Source: an uncultured Fibrobacterota bacterium (GTDB lineage Bacteria; Fibrobacterota; Chitinivibrionia; Chitinivibrionales; CAIOZP01). Taken from it: DNA of 11,899 nt. Shown in pieces: positions 5,813-11,899 of this stretch. Every line of letters starts with the position of its first letter. Position 1 is the first letter of the stretch. The notes beneath the pieces are model-generated. The model was not told the DNA's origin and did no database searches. It worked only from the letters and a program-made list of their open reading frames with translations. Position numbers and translations under genes: made by a program. The DNA lies in NCBI GenBank assembly GCA_903862805.1, contig CAIOZP010000351.1, forward strand, positions 1 through 11,899, read 5' to 3'.

Positions 5813-6916
5813 TCAACCCTGAGATTTCTTGCGGAACTCTGTCGGCGAGATCCCGCAGATGTTCTTGAAGGCCCGTGTGAAGCTGTTGGGATAGAAGAAA
5901 CCGACCGCGCTGGCAACGCTTGCTATGGGACGATTGCCCATTGAAAGCAGGCGTTTCGCCTCCATGATGCGGATAAGATTCAGGTATTGCCGATAGCCCA
6001 TCGAGAACTCTCCGGCTAATATCGCATCGACGCTGGTCTGGTTCAGCTTTGTAGCGATAATCACCTTCTGCTTGCTCAGGAACTGGTCGGAGTAGTTTTC
6101 GCCAATGAATGCGACCAGTCGCTCTGATTCTTCGCTTGTGTAGCCACTCGGGCTGTTCTTTTTGTACTTCGGATCCATTGTTTTGCCGACAAGGGCTTTC
6201 CTGAAGGACAGCAGCAGAAATACGGCCGCCAACATTATGAGAACCAATGATGGCAAAAAGCGAAGGAAGGGGGATTGGGTTCGCAAGAAGGATACCCCGA
6301 AGAGACGAATTGATATATCCTTTTCAATCTGGGTTCCGATCGGCGACATCACCGCAATCATCTCAAGTTTGGCAAAGTTTGGTTTTGGTGCCATCTTTGG
6401 ACTAAGCTTGTTGGCATTAAGCCACCATGCCGGAACTGAAAAATCGGAGATAGGTACGCGATAATGAGTTTTACCTGGTTTTGGCAGGAGCTTGGCTGCA
6501 AGTGTGACGTAAGTCAAGGGGGAATCCACATGCGAAAAGCCCTCTGCAAAGAAGAGCAGTTGGATCTGAATGTCATCGTTGGTTGGTGCCAATAGCGAGA
6601 GCTCGATATCCCTTGAGCCCGTTATATCAATAGGAGTGACGAGATCCTGCGGGACGATGTTTATTGCCGCAAAGGGAAATGGGCATTTGGATCCGAGCCG
6701 GTATTTCAGGGTAATTGTATCTCTTTCATAGCTCATTTTAGCCTGAGAGTTGCCGCTGTCGTCCAGAGCATCGTAATAACACTGATACGATAGTCTGGCC
6801 CGCTCCTTGGGGTATAGATCAAAGGTTTTTGATTGAAAGAGGAAGGGAGCAAAGATCGCCAGCGCAATCACAGCAAACGCTACGGCCCTAAAAGTGGTAT
6901 CACGATTTATCGGCAT
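5813..6916 (-). CDS. Membrane-anchored AraC-type transcriptional regulator
   Basis: The product is 367 residues. A hydrophobic segment at about 10-28 and a second at about 218-237 flank some 190 residues that should lie outside the cytoplasm. Residues 265-363 form an AraC/XylS DNA-binding domain ending in the classic pattern IASVASAVGFFYPNSFTRAF, then GISPTEFR. The outer domain is beta-rich by eye. A stretch THYRVPISDFSVPAWW (150-165) recalls jelly-roll carbohydrate-binding domains of the galactose-binding type, but this is a guess. The architecture implies a single protein that senses outside the membrane and binds DNA inside. It is transcribed divergently from a secreted GH18 enzyme, which makes that gene its likeliest target. 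No good ribosome binding site precedes the ATG at 6916, suggesting low expression. The family call is firm; the ligand is unknown. Confidence 0.9.
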   Translation of the reverse strand: MPINRDTTFRAVAFAVIALAIFAPFLFQSKTFDLYPKERARLSYQCYYDALDDSGNSQAKMSYERDTITLKYRLGSKCPFPFAAINIVPQDLVTPIDITGSRDIELSLLAPTNDDIQIQLLFFAEGFSHVDSPLTYVTLAAKLLPKPGKTHYRVPISDFSVPAWWLNANKLSPKMAPKPNFAKLEMIAVMSPIGTQIEKDISIRLFGVSFLRTQSPFLRFLPSLVLIMLAAVFLLLSFRKALVGKTMDPKYKKNSPSGYTSEESERLVAFIGENYSDQFLSKQKVIIATKLNQTSVDAILAGEFSMGYRQYLNLIRIMEAKRLLSMGNRPIASVASAVGFFYPNSFTRAFKNICGISPTEFRKKSQG

Positions 6917-7031
6917 TCAGGCGTTCCACAGATTGTCAAAAACCGATTTAAACTTTGCATTTCAGCCCAAGAAGGGAATCCAAAAATAGGGTATAGCGTC
7001 TTTCATTTCATGTAAGGCACTGAAAAACATA

Positions 7032-7058
7032 CCGGTAATTTGTATGTCCGGCAATTTG
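7032..7058. repeat. Tandem 11-base direct repeats, candidate AraC-type operator
   Basis: CCGGTAATTTG (7032-7042) and CCGGCAATTTG (7048-7058) differ at one base and are 16 bases apart start to start. AraC-family activators commonly bind two directly repeated half-sites next to or overlapping the -35 region. Here the second copy ends 37 bases before the TATAAT facing the chitinase, placing the pair at about -50 to -76. Confidence 0.5.
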
Positions 7059-7095
7059 CGCATCCTTGGCCCAAAGAGTCCCAACGATCTGCCAA

Positions 7096-7101
7096 TATAA
7101 T
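7096..7101 (+). promoter_or_regulatory. Candidate -10 box of the chitinase promoter
   Basis: TATAAT is a perfect -10 hexamer in AT-rich DNA. There is no recognisable -35 at the proper distance (around 7073-7078), as expected for a promoter that depends on an activator. Transcription would begin near 7108, giving a leader of about 107 bases before the preferred start at 7215. Confidence 0.4.
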
Positions 7102-7214
7102 TAATATCTTTTATGCAGGGAGGACGCTCCCGAAATTGGCGCTTCCAAAGATCCAGGAACAGATCTTCATTGGATCAGAGGCGGGAACTCAAAGTATTTA
7201 ACAGGGCAGACCAA

Positions 7215-8606
7215 ATGATTTCGTCAAGAAGACTCGCTGGATTGATTTCTCTGACCATTGCCGTTTCGGGGTTGATAGCAGCTCCGGATTCCCATGCACA
7301 GAAACGCCTCGGATTTTTTCCTGCATCCGACGGTTTGGCTGTTTCGCAGATTCCGTTTGCGGAACTTACACACCTTGTATGGGCATTTGCGACAATCAGC
7401 AACAACAAGCTGTCTGTCCCCGACACTGCGAAGCTGGACTCGGTAGTTGCAGTTGCCAAAAGTTATGGGACGAAAGTCGTTCTCAGTCTCGGTGGCGGCA
7501 GCTGGCCGGTCTCGTCTTCGACATTGCTTTGTGGACTCGCAAAGGACTCCCTCGCACTTCAAGCATATATCAGCTCTGTAGCAGATTTCTGCGTAGCACA
7601 CAAGCTTTCGGGTGTGGACATCGATTTTGAGGGAGAGGATATTCCCACCGACTCAGGATTTGGTGGAATCTATACCGACTTTGTCAATCGCAGCTATGCC
7701 ATTATGAATCCTCTGGGCTTGAGCCTTTCGACGGATATGTACGCTGGTGATTATTATGCGCAGTATTTCGAGGCGGAAAAATTTCAGGACAAATGCGATT
7801 GGATTAATGTAATGAGCGGAGGGGCCAACGGGATATGGAATACGGTCAAGATCGCGACAAGTCCTGCATCCATTTCCACTGTAAAGGGTCAGATGGCATA
7901 TTGGGCAGGGCGTGTTCCGAGCTCGAAGCTGGTTCTGGGTATTGTCGGATTTACCGGACTCTCATTCCAGGGAGCTTTGAAACCCGGCGAAACACACGAC
8001 GGAGTCCCCGGCCCGCATTCGGTCGATCCGCAAGGATCTGTTTACTACAAGGATATTATCGCTCTCGATTCGACGAAGTACACATTCGTTCAGGGCGATG
8101 AGAATACCGGCTCCTATGTATCAGGCATGAGCCCCAAAGGCGACAGCAGCGTCAAAGAGATAATCTTCTACGACACATGGGATGATGTCGCTGCAAAGGC
8201 CAGATATGCACGCACATCAACCTTCGCAGGTGTTATGTACTGGAACATCGGACTCGATCTGGCCCCTGCAAACAGCAGGGCACTGGTCCATGCAATCCAG
8301 TACGGACTGACGGATTCGATGTTCAATACATCCATTCGTGGAAGTAACGACATGAGCTCAGGTAAATCGGTTACGGCCATATCGGTTTCATCCGGCAATC
8401 ATCTTTCGGTTGTTGTTCCACTTGCAGGCGCTTATTCGGTATCAATTTTCGGATTGAACGGCCGAAGACTTGCCCATTCCACATTCCGTACGTCCACTGC
8501 CGGAACCTGCCAACTCGGCAGCGGGATTTCTCTTGGAATGGGTAGCTATATGGTCAGGGTCGAAGGTGCGGGGATGATCGCATTCAGCAGGGTGGTTTTG
8601 CTGTAA
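7215..8606 (+). CDS. Secreted GH18 chitinase-like glycosidase with C-terminal sorting-type domain
   Basis: The product is 463 residues from the ATG at 7215, chosen because it puts a signal peptide first (about 1-29, SHA cleavage). An upstream in-frame ATG at 7113 would bury it behind 34 charged residues. GH18 enzymes hydrolyse chitin or related GlcNAc polymers by substrate-assisted catalysis. Seen: LSLGGGSW near 90-97 (the SxGG motif); SGVDIDFEGED at 132-142 with catalytic acid E139 and the Asp pair D135/D137; MSGG near 200; and YDTWDDVAAKARYA followed by FAGVMYWNIGLD near 319-348, the final barrel strand. The first Asp of the DxxDxDxE motif is Ser (S132). From about 385 a separate beta-rich tail (YSVSIFGLNGRRLA, then GMGSYMVRVEG) resembles cell-surface or secretion tails of FCB-group bacteria. 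A related tail is in the broken gene downstream. Substrate is inferred. Confidence 0.88.
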   Translation: MISSRRLAGLISLTIAVSGLIAAPDSHAQKRLGFFPASDGLAVSQIPFAELTHLVWAFATISNNKLSVPDTAKLDSVVAVAKSYGTKVVLSLGGGSWPVSSSTLLCGLAKDSLALQAYISSVADFCVAHKLSGVDIDFEGEDIPTDSGFGGIYTDFVNRSYAIMNPLGLSLSTDMYAGDYYAQYFEAEKFQDKCDWINVMSGGANGIWNTVKIATSPASISTVKGQMAYWAGRVPSSKLVLGIVGFTGLSFQGALKPGETHDGVPGPHSVDPQGSVYYKDIIALDSTKYTFVQGDENTGSYVSGMSPKGDSSVKEIIFYDTWDDVAAKARYARTSTFAGVMYWNIGLDLAPANSRALVHAIQYGLTDSMFNTSIRGSNDMSSGKSVTAISVSSGNHLSVVVPLAGAYSVSIFGLNGRRLAHSTFRTSTAGTCQLGSGISLGMGSYMVRVEGAGMIAFSRVVLL

Positions 8607-8643
8607 CCAGTCATTGGTGAAAAATCAACAGCCACCCTGTTTT
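8588..8643 (+). terminator. Possible terminator overlapping the end of the chitinase gene
   Basis: CAGGGTGG (8588-8595), inside the last codons, is complementary to CCACCCTG (8632-8639), which is followed by TTTT. The 36-base loop can close further through CTG/CAG. The long loop and short T-run make it weak, so read-through into the downstream remnant is possible. Confidence 0.35.
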
Positions 8644-8675
8644 AGTATCAATCAAATCAAAAATGGAGACTACGT

Positions 8676-9229
8676 ATGAAAGTCCATGCAATCATTCTTG
8701 CTGGCATTGCCGCACGTTTTCTATCCGTGACGGCATCGTAGTAGATACTACAAATCATATTCTTGCCGGAACTGGAACGACCTATCTCGTATGTGTCGCA
8801 ACAGGTGGCGACGTTTCTCGGACGATAAATGCTACCGCCCCAGCGTGATGGGCAGCTGGTTTCGATAACCTGCGCACCTATCTTCGTATAGAAACCAGCG
8901 ACACTGCAATGACGGTTGTCGCAAAAGAGGCATCAGGAAATATAGTCGATCAATTTTCCATTTTCAAGACGCAAACCAATATCTTGAAAGCGGCCAGAAT
9001 GAATCATGCATTCTGTATGCATTATGGGCAGCTTTCGTTCAATGCTCCCAAGGCTGGATTGTATCAAATGCAACTCTTCGCTCTGAACGGTAAGGTAGTT
9101 TCATCCATGAGTCGTCTATTTTCTCAGGGCGCCGCCCATATAAAAATGGTGGGACTTACACCTGGGGCCTATAATGTGAGAATCGATGGAAATGGGGCTC
9201 TGATTTCCGGCATGGTTTTGGCAAAATAA
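8676..9229 (+). pseudogene. Broken gene for a small secreted protein with the same kind of C-terminal domain
   Basis: An ATG at 8676 with GGAG seven bases upstream opens a signal peptide (MKVHAIILAGIAARFLSVTAS), which stops at 8739-8741. The adjacent frame continues with VVDTTNHILAGTGTTYLVCVATGG, then meets an in-frame TGA at 8846-8848. After it the same frame is open to the stop at 9229: WAAGFDNLRTYLRIETSDTA, then a tail (LSFNAPKAGLYQMQLFALNG, then GLTPGAYNVRIDGN) that aligns with the chitinase tail. One frameshift near 8690-8740 plus one nonsense change would explain it. The restored protein would be about 184 residues. The middle part is beta-rich and could be a binding module, but no family is recognised. 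A start at 8909 could still make the last 106 residues, without a signal peptide. Sequencing error is an alternative for either lesion. Confidence 0.7.
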
Positions 9230-9270
9230 GATAGCGTTCAGCAAAATCATTCGGCATTTGTCCACAATTG

Positions 9271-9966
9271 TTAAGCTGGATAGCCGAGCTCGGAATTGAC
9301 AAAGAGTAATTCGTCGAGTTCGGCAATTGAACCGATCACCGGTGCGCCGCTTTTTTCAAGGCGGGAACGACTGATGTGTCCACTGGCAACAAGAATGCAA
9401 TCAATGCACAGATCGCTTGCCACCTCGAAATCGTGAAGTGTATCGCCAATCATCACGATGTCGGATTTATCGGAATCTATGCTGGAAACGAGGCGGCGGC
9501 CTTCGTCGAGTTTGCTTGCTGCATAGTCGTCACCGATCCCTTGGATTCCGAAGAACATGCCGGTGATTTCGTAGTGATCGAGCATTTCGACAAGCGATTT
9601 ATGGCGGTATGCGGAGAGAACGAAATTGGCTCCGCCATCATCAATTACTTTTGCTAAAAGATCTTTCGCGCCATTGTGCAGCGGGCAGCTCAAACGACGT
9701 GCGGCATATTCGCGAATGAAATACTGCGCGACTTCCTCGTAAGGTTTTTTTGAAAAATCGAAGCCGAGATTTACGTAGTAGTCGCGTACCGGCAAGGTGA
9801 ATTTCTCGCGATACTCAATGAGACTGAGCTGATCCATGCCAAGTTCCAGCAACTGGTCGTTCATGATGTCGAGGCTGAGCTGCGTGTCGTCAACCAGCGT
9901 GCCGTTGTAATCCCAGATGACATTTTTCCAGCGAAGCATTTCAATCCGATCGGTTATTTGGTTCAT
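9271..9966 (-). CDS. HAD-superfamily phosphatase (phosphoglycolate-phosphatase-like)
   Basis: The product is 231 residues from the ATG at 9966, which overlaps the TGA stop of the preceding gene in an ATGA arrangement, a sign of translational coupling. HAD motifs in order: I, WDYNGTLVDD with nucleophile D19; II, VLSAYR with S118; III, K152; IV, VMIGDTLHDFEVA with D175 and D179. A helical cap of the type seen in Gph/PGP and beta-phosphoglucomutase-like members lies between motifs I and II. The second Asp of DxDGT is Asn (N21), as in the WDxNGT subgroup, which may alter the acid/base step. Substrate is unknown. It is the last gene of the cydAB unit. Proximity alone does not prove a respiratory role. 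No clear terminator is seen before the convergent remnant ending at 9229. Confidence 0.88.
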   Translation of the reverse strand: MNQITDRIEMLRWKNVIWDYNGTLVDDTQLSLDIMNDQLLELGMDQLSLIEYREKFTLPVRDYYVNLGFDFSKKPYEEVAQYFIREYAARRLSCPLHNGAKDLLAKVIDDGGANFVLSAYRHKSLVEMLDHYEITGMFFGIQGIGDDYAASKLDEGRRLVSSIDSDKSDIVMIGDTLHDFEVASDLCIDCILVASGHISRSRLEKSGAPVIGSIAELDELLFVNSELGYPA

Positions 9967-10526
9967 CCGGGAAGGCAGGTTTCGACGAGCGACGATCCGC
10001 TTTTGCCGAGGATCGCCGAGCAGATCATGCAAAGAATTGACAAAGCGAGAATCACTGATTTGTGCAGAGTCGATGCGCCTGGAAAAACAAGTGAGCACAA
10101 AGGTATTCCTGTAGAGAAAAGCAAAAAGGCCAAAGATACCGTGATCTTCATCTTCAATATTGGCGTTGTGATTTTGCGGAAGCGTGCACGGCCATCGATC
10201 ATTCCGGTGATCATTCCGAAAAGCACCAGCAAGGGAAAGATCGGTGTCAAAAGCGTGAGTACCGATCCGATCAGCCGCAGTGATTCGGAGTCAGCCGGAA
10301 GAGCCATAAGCGCGATTGACAAAACAAGAATGACCATCGCGAAAGCCTGCGGCAGATGAATCGAGATCGGATGTATATGTTTGTCGAGCAACCCGAAGCG
10401 GGACTCACTCATCTTTGGCGTGAAGGGTTCAAAAACCTTCGCCTTTAGACCGCAGGCAGGACACAAATCTCCGACAAGATGCGCCTTCATGATAAATCCG
10501 CAAGCCTTGCACTTTACCAGTTCCAT
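9963..10526 (-). CDS. Zinc-ribbon membrane protein with DUF2231-like segment
   Basis: The product is 187 residues from the ATG at 10526. A TTG directly before it (10529) has slightly better spacing from GGAG (10537-10540), and either may be used. Residues 1-30 form a rubredoxin-like zinc or iron ribbon with C6-x2-C9 and C22-x2-C25. After a short link comes DKHIHPISIHLPQAFA (48-63), matching the HPxHxxxVHFPIA pattern at the start of DUF2231 membrane domains, with three histidines that could bind heme or metal. Four hydrophobic segments follow (about 60-78, 88-110, 127-148, 155-174). It begins 16 bases after the cydB stop and overlaps the next gene by four bases, so it is part of the cyd operon. 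A role in electron transfer, metal supply or oxidase maturation is inference only. Confidence 0.72.
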   Translation of the reverse strand: MELVKCKACGFIMKAHLVGDLCPACGLKAKVFEPFTPKMSESRFGLLDKHIHPISIHLPQAFAMVILVLSIALMALPADSESLRLIGSVLTLLTPIFPLLVLFGMITGMIDGRARFRKITTPILKMKITVSLAFLLFSTGIPLCSLVFPGASTLHKSVILALSILCMICSAILGKSGSSLVETCLPG

Positions 10527-10542
10527 CAATCAAAAACTCCGT

Positions 10543-11541
10543 TCAGTAGGTGTCGCCGGGCTTTACCGTGCCCTTGAAAATTCTGTAAACGACGGCGGTC
10601 ATCACAGCGATCAGGCAGAATCCAATGGCCGCAATTGGTGCCGCGATCTGCAATGTTTTCAGCTCGCTGCTTGAAGAAAAAGCCGTAAGGTCAATGCCGT
10701 TCGGAACCGCTATGAACACAGGGAAGAGAAGACCGGCCGTTGCTGTCCACGCGCCTGCCACGGAGATTGACGAAAGAAGAAGCAGGTGTTTCGGTTTCTT
10801 TTTGCGGACATCGGAAACCCAGCGGGTAGCGGCTCCGATGGCAAGGATCACCGGTACAATCGTCCACAGATGATTCATCGGTTCGTGAACGACGCCAAGC
10901 AGCGCGACAAAGAAAATCGCGAGTGCCAGCAGATACAATCCGCCAGCCATTGCTCCTATGCGAAGGGCGTGGCCGCGCACTTCGCCAGTGGTACGCGAGG
11001 CGATCATAGAGACGCCCTGAACCGACAGCAATGCGATTCCGGTGAGCAAGGTTACGATCGGAAGGAAGCCGAAGAGATCGAAAAATGATCCGTGAAAATT
11101 TCCCGCGTTGTCGAGTTGAAGACCACCGGCGATATTGCCGAGGGCCACCGCGAGGATTGCGCCTATCACAACACTCGCCGCATGAAAGACCATGTCCCAG
11201 ATTTTTTTGTGATTAGAAAACTGATGCCTGAATTCGAAAGATGCCGCGCGAGCCATGAGCCCGATTGCCAGCAGAAACACCGGCAGATAGAATGCCGAAA
11301 GCGCTGCTGCAAAAACCGAAGGGAACATTGCATAGAGCGATCCACCGGCGATGATGATCCAAACTTCGTTGCCGTCCCAGAATGGCGCGAGTGCAGCCAT
11401 AAGCTGATCGTGGTCGCCGGGCTTTCGGAACAACGGAAGCAACATGCCTGTTCCGATGTCGCATCCGTCAAGCACGAGAAAAATGCCGAAGGCCACGGCC
11501 ACAAGGCCGAAGCAGATTATCTGATAAAAAGAGATGTCCAT
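10543..11541 (-). CDS. cydB: Cytochrome bd ubiquinol oxidase subunit II
   Basis: The product is 332 residues. The start at 11541 is fixed by AAGGAA (11547-11552) five bases upstream, overlapping the cydA stop. The open frame upstream lies within cydA and is not used. CydB pairs with CydA in the inner membrane to oxidise quinol and reduce oxygen with high affinity. Seen: an N-terminal FYQIICFGLVAVAFGIFLVLDGCDIGTGMLLP region, of which FLVLDGCDIGTGMLLPLF (21-38) is diagnostic; PFWDGNEVWIIIAGG at 53-67; SFEFRHQF at 101-108; and eight to nine hydrophobic segments. Length is at the short end (E. coli 379), as in many non-proteobacterial bd oxidases. It is preceded by cydA with an 11-base gap and followed by the zinc-ribbon gene. 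Confidence 0.95.
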   Translation of the reverse strand: MDISFYQIICFGLVAVAFGIFLVLDGCDIGTGMLLPLFRKPGDHDQLMAALAPFWDGNEVWIIIAGGSLYAMFPSVFAAALSAFYLPVFLLAIGLMARAASFEFRHQFSNHKKIWDMVFHAASVVIGAILAVALGNIAGGLQLDNAGNFHGSFFDLFGFLPIVTLLTGIALLSVQGVSMIASRTTGEVRGHALRIGAMAGGLYLLALAIFFVALLGVVHEPMNHLWTIVPVILAIGAATRWVSDVRKKKPKHLLLLSSISVAGAWTATAGLLFPVFIAVPNGIDLTAFSSSSELKTLQIAAPIAAIGFCLIAVMTAVVYRIFKGTVKPGDTY

Positions 11542-11552
11542 AAAAATTCCTT

Positions 11553-11899
11553 TCAGATTGTTTCGGGACCAGCTTCGGCGAGGCGTTTTACCGCAACGAC
11601 GAAAAGCGAAACGAACGTGATGTAGCAGACCGACAGCAGCGTGACAGAGATCCCGACCTGTGTCGCGCTGATCATCGGAGAAACGGCGAGCGGTGTCTTG
11701 AGCAGGCCATAGATCGTCCAGGGCTGACGACCGATTTCCGCCCCGATCCAACCAGCTTCCGTAGCGATATACGGCAGAGGAAGAATGAGCGGCAGGAATT
11801 TTAGCAGGATTCCCGAATTGTCAAGTTTACGCATCACAAGTAGCAGCGTGCAAAGTGCCCCGGTGCCCAGTAGTATGAAGCCGAACGCTATCATGACAT
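11553..11899 (-). CDS. cydA: Cytochrome bd ubiquinol oxidase subunit I, C-terminal part
   Basis: The frame is open from the window edge to the TGA at 11553-11555, giving the last 115 or so residues. CydA carries the three hemes and the quinol site. The visible part holds IATEAGWIGAEIGRQPWTIYGLLKT, in which GW..AE.GRQPW is the signature around the conserved Glu (E445 in E. coli) near the heme b595/d pair, followed by a final hydrophobic segment before the tail. The N-terminal heme ligands and the Q-loop lie outside the window, so the short- or long-loop subtype cannot be told. It is the first visible gene of the cyd operon. Confidence 0.95.
   Translation of the reverse strand, partial: VMIAFGFILLGTGALCTLLLVMRKLDNSGILLKFLPLILPLPYIATEAGWIGAEIGRQPWTIYGLLKTPLAVSPMISATQVGISVTLLSVCYITFVSLFVVAVKRLAEAGPETI

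Larger units (their letters stand above)
6917..7214. promoter_or_regulatory. Divergent control region between the AraC-type regulator and the chitinase
   Basis: This 298-base gap lies between the two start codons if the chitinase starts at 7215. It holds the paired direct repeats at 7032-7058 and a TATAAT at 7096-7101. No convincing promoter for the leftward regulator gene was found. A consensus-like TTGACA on the minus strand (6939-6934) is too close to the start codon to serve it. Confidence 0.5.

Noticed and set aside
6911..6939. Minus-strand TTGACA (6939-6934) as promoter of the AraC-type gene
   Set aside because: The matching -10 position would fall on the start codon and reads ATGCCG, so it cannot drive the annotated gene.
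8846..8848. In-frame TGA read as Trp or selenocysteine rather than a nonsense change
   Set aside because: Other genes here (secD, cydB, cydA) use TGA as a normal stop, and the same gene also needs a frameshift, so decay is simpler.
11092..11625. Plus-strand open frame of 177 codons opposite cydB
   Set aside because: It is antisense to clearly conserved cydB, with no ribosome binding site and no recognisable product.
11542..11751. 70-residue N-terminal extension of CydB
   Set aside because: The extension overlaps cydA out of frame and has no family similarity. A strong ribosome binding site precedes the ATG at 11541.
1..11899. CRISPR array, prophage or toxin-antitoxin locus
   Set aside because: No regularly spaced repeats, phage genes or small paired genes were seen on either strand.

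Overview
The window reads as a chromosomal segment of a Gram-negative, mostly respiratory or microaerobic bacterium of roughly 50% G+C. It carries separate secD and secF genes, a cytochrome bd oxidase operon, CCA-encoded tRNAs and secreted proteins ending in a short beta-rich sorting-type domain. That C-terminal domain and the chitinase are compatible with the Fibrobacterota or a related FCB-group lineage, but this is inference and no marker here is decisive.

Layout, left to right. (1) 1-275, minus: the N-terminal part of an IS200/IS605-family TnpA (HUH Y1 transposase), cut by the window edge, with hairpins upstream. (2) 276-601: non-coding, with a strong symmetric terminator-like hairpin, an AT-rich palindrome and a terminator. 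(3) 602-1576, minus: a secreted beta-propeller protein of the 'two-component regulator propeller' type. (4) 1741-4879, plus: a single-domain response regulator, then secD and secF ending in a strong terminator. (5) 4857-5524: a truncated IS1380-type transposase gene and featureless DNA. (6) 5565-5718, minus: a tRNA-Gln(CUG)/tRNA-Glu(CUC) operon with its own promoter and terminator. (7) 5813-9229: a membrane-anchored AraC-type regulator, minus, diverging from a secreted GH18 chitinase-like enzyme, plus. The chitinase is followed by a broken gene for another small secreted protein with a related C-terminal domain. (8) 9271-11899, minus: cydA (partial), cydB, a zinc-ribbon/DUF2231-like membrane protein and a HAD phosphatase, tightly packed as one operon.

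The most interesting unit is region 7. The regulator has an N-terminal membrane anchor, about 190 residues of extracytoplasmic domain, a second membrane segment and a cytoplasmic AraC DNA-binding domain. The divergent intergenic region holds two 11-base direct repeats (one mismatch, 16 bases start to start) about 38 bases upstream of a TATAAT box that faces the chitinase. The inference is a one-protein transmembrane switch that senses chitin or a chitin product outside and turns on the chitinase. The paralogous secreted gene behind the chitinase has decayed through one frameshift and one in-frame stop. Two transposase remnants show that the segment has been visited by mobile elements.
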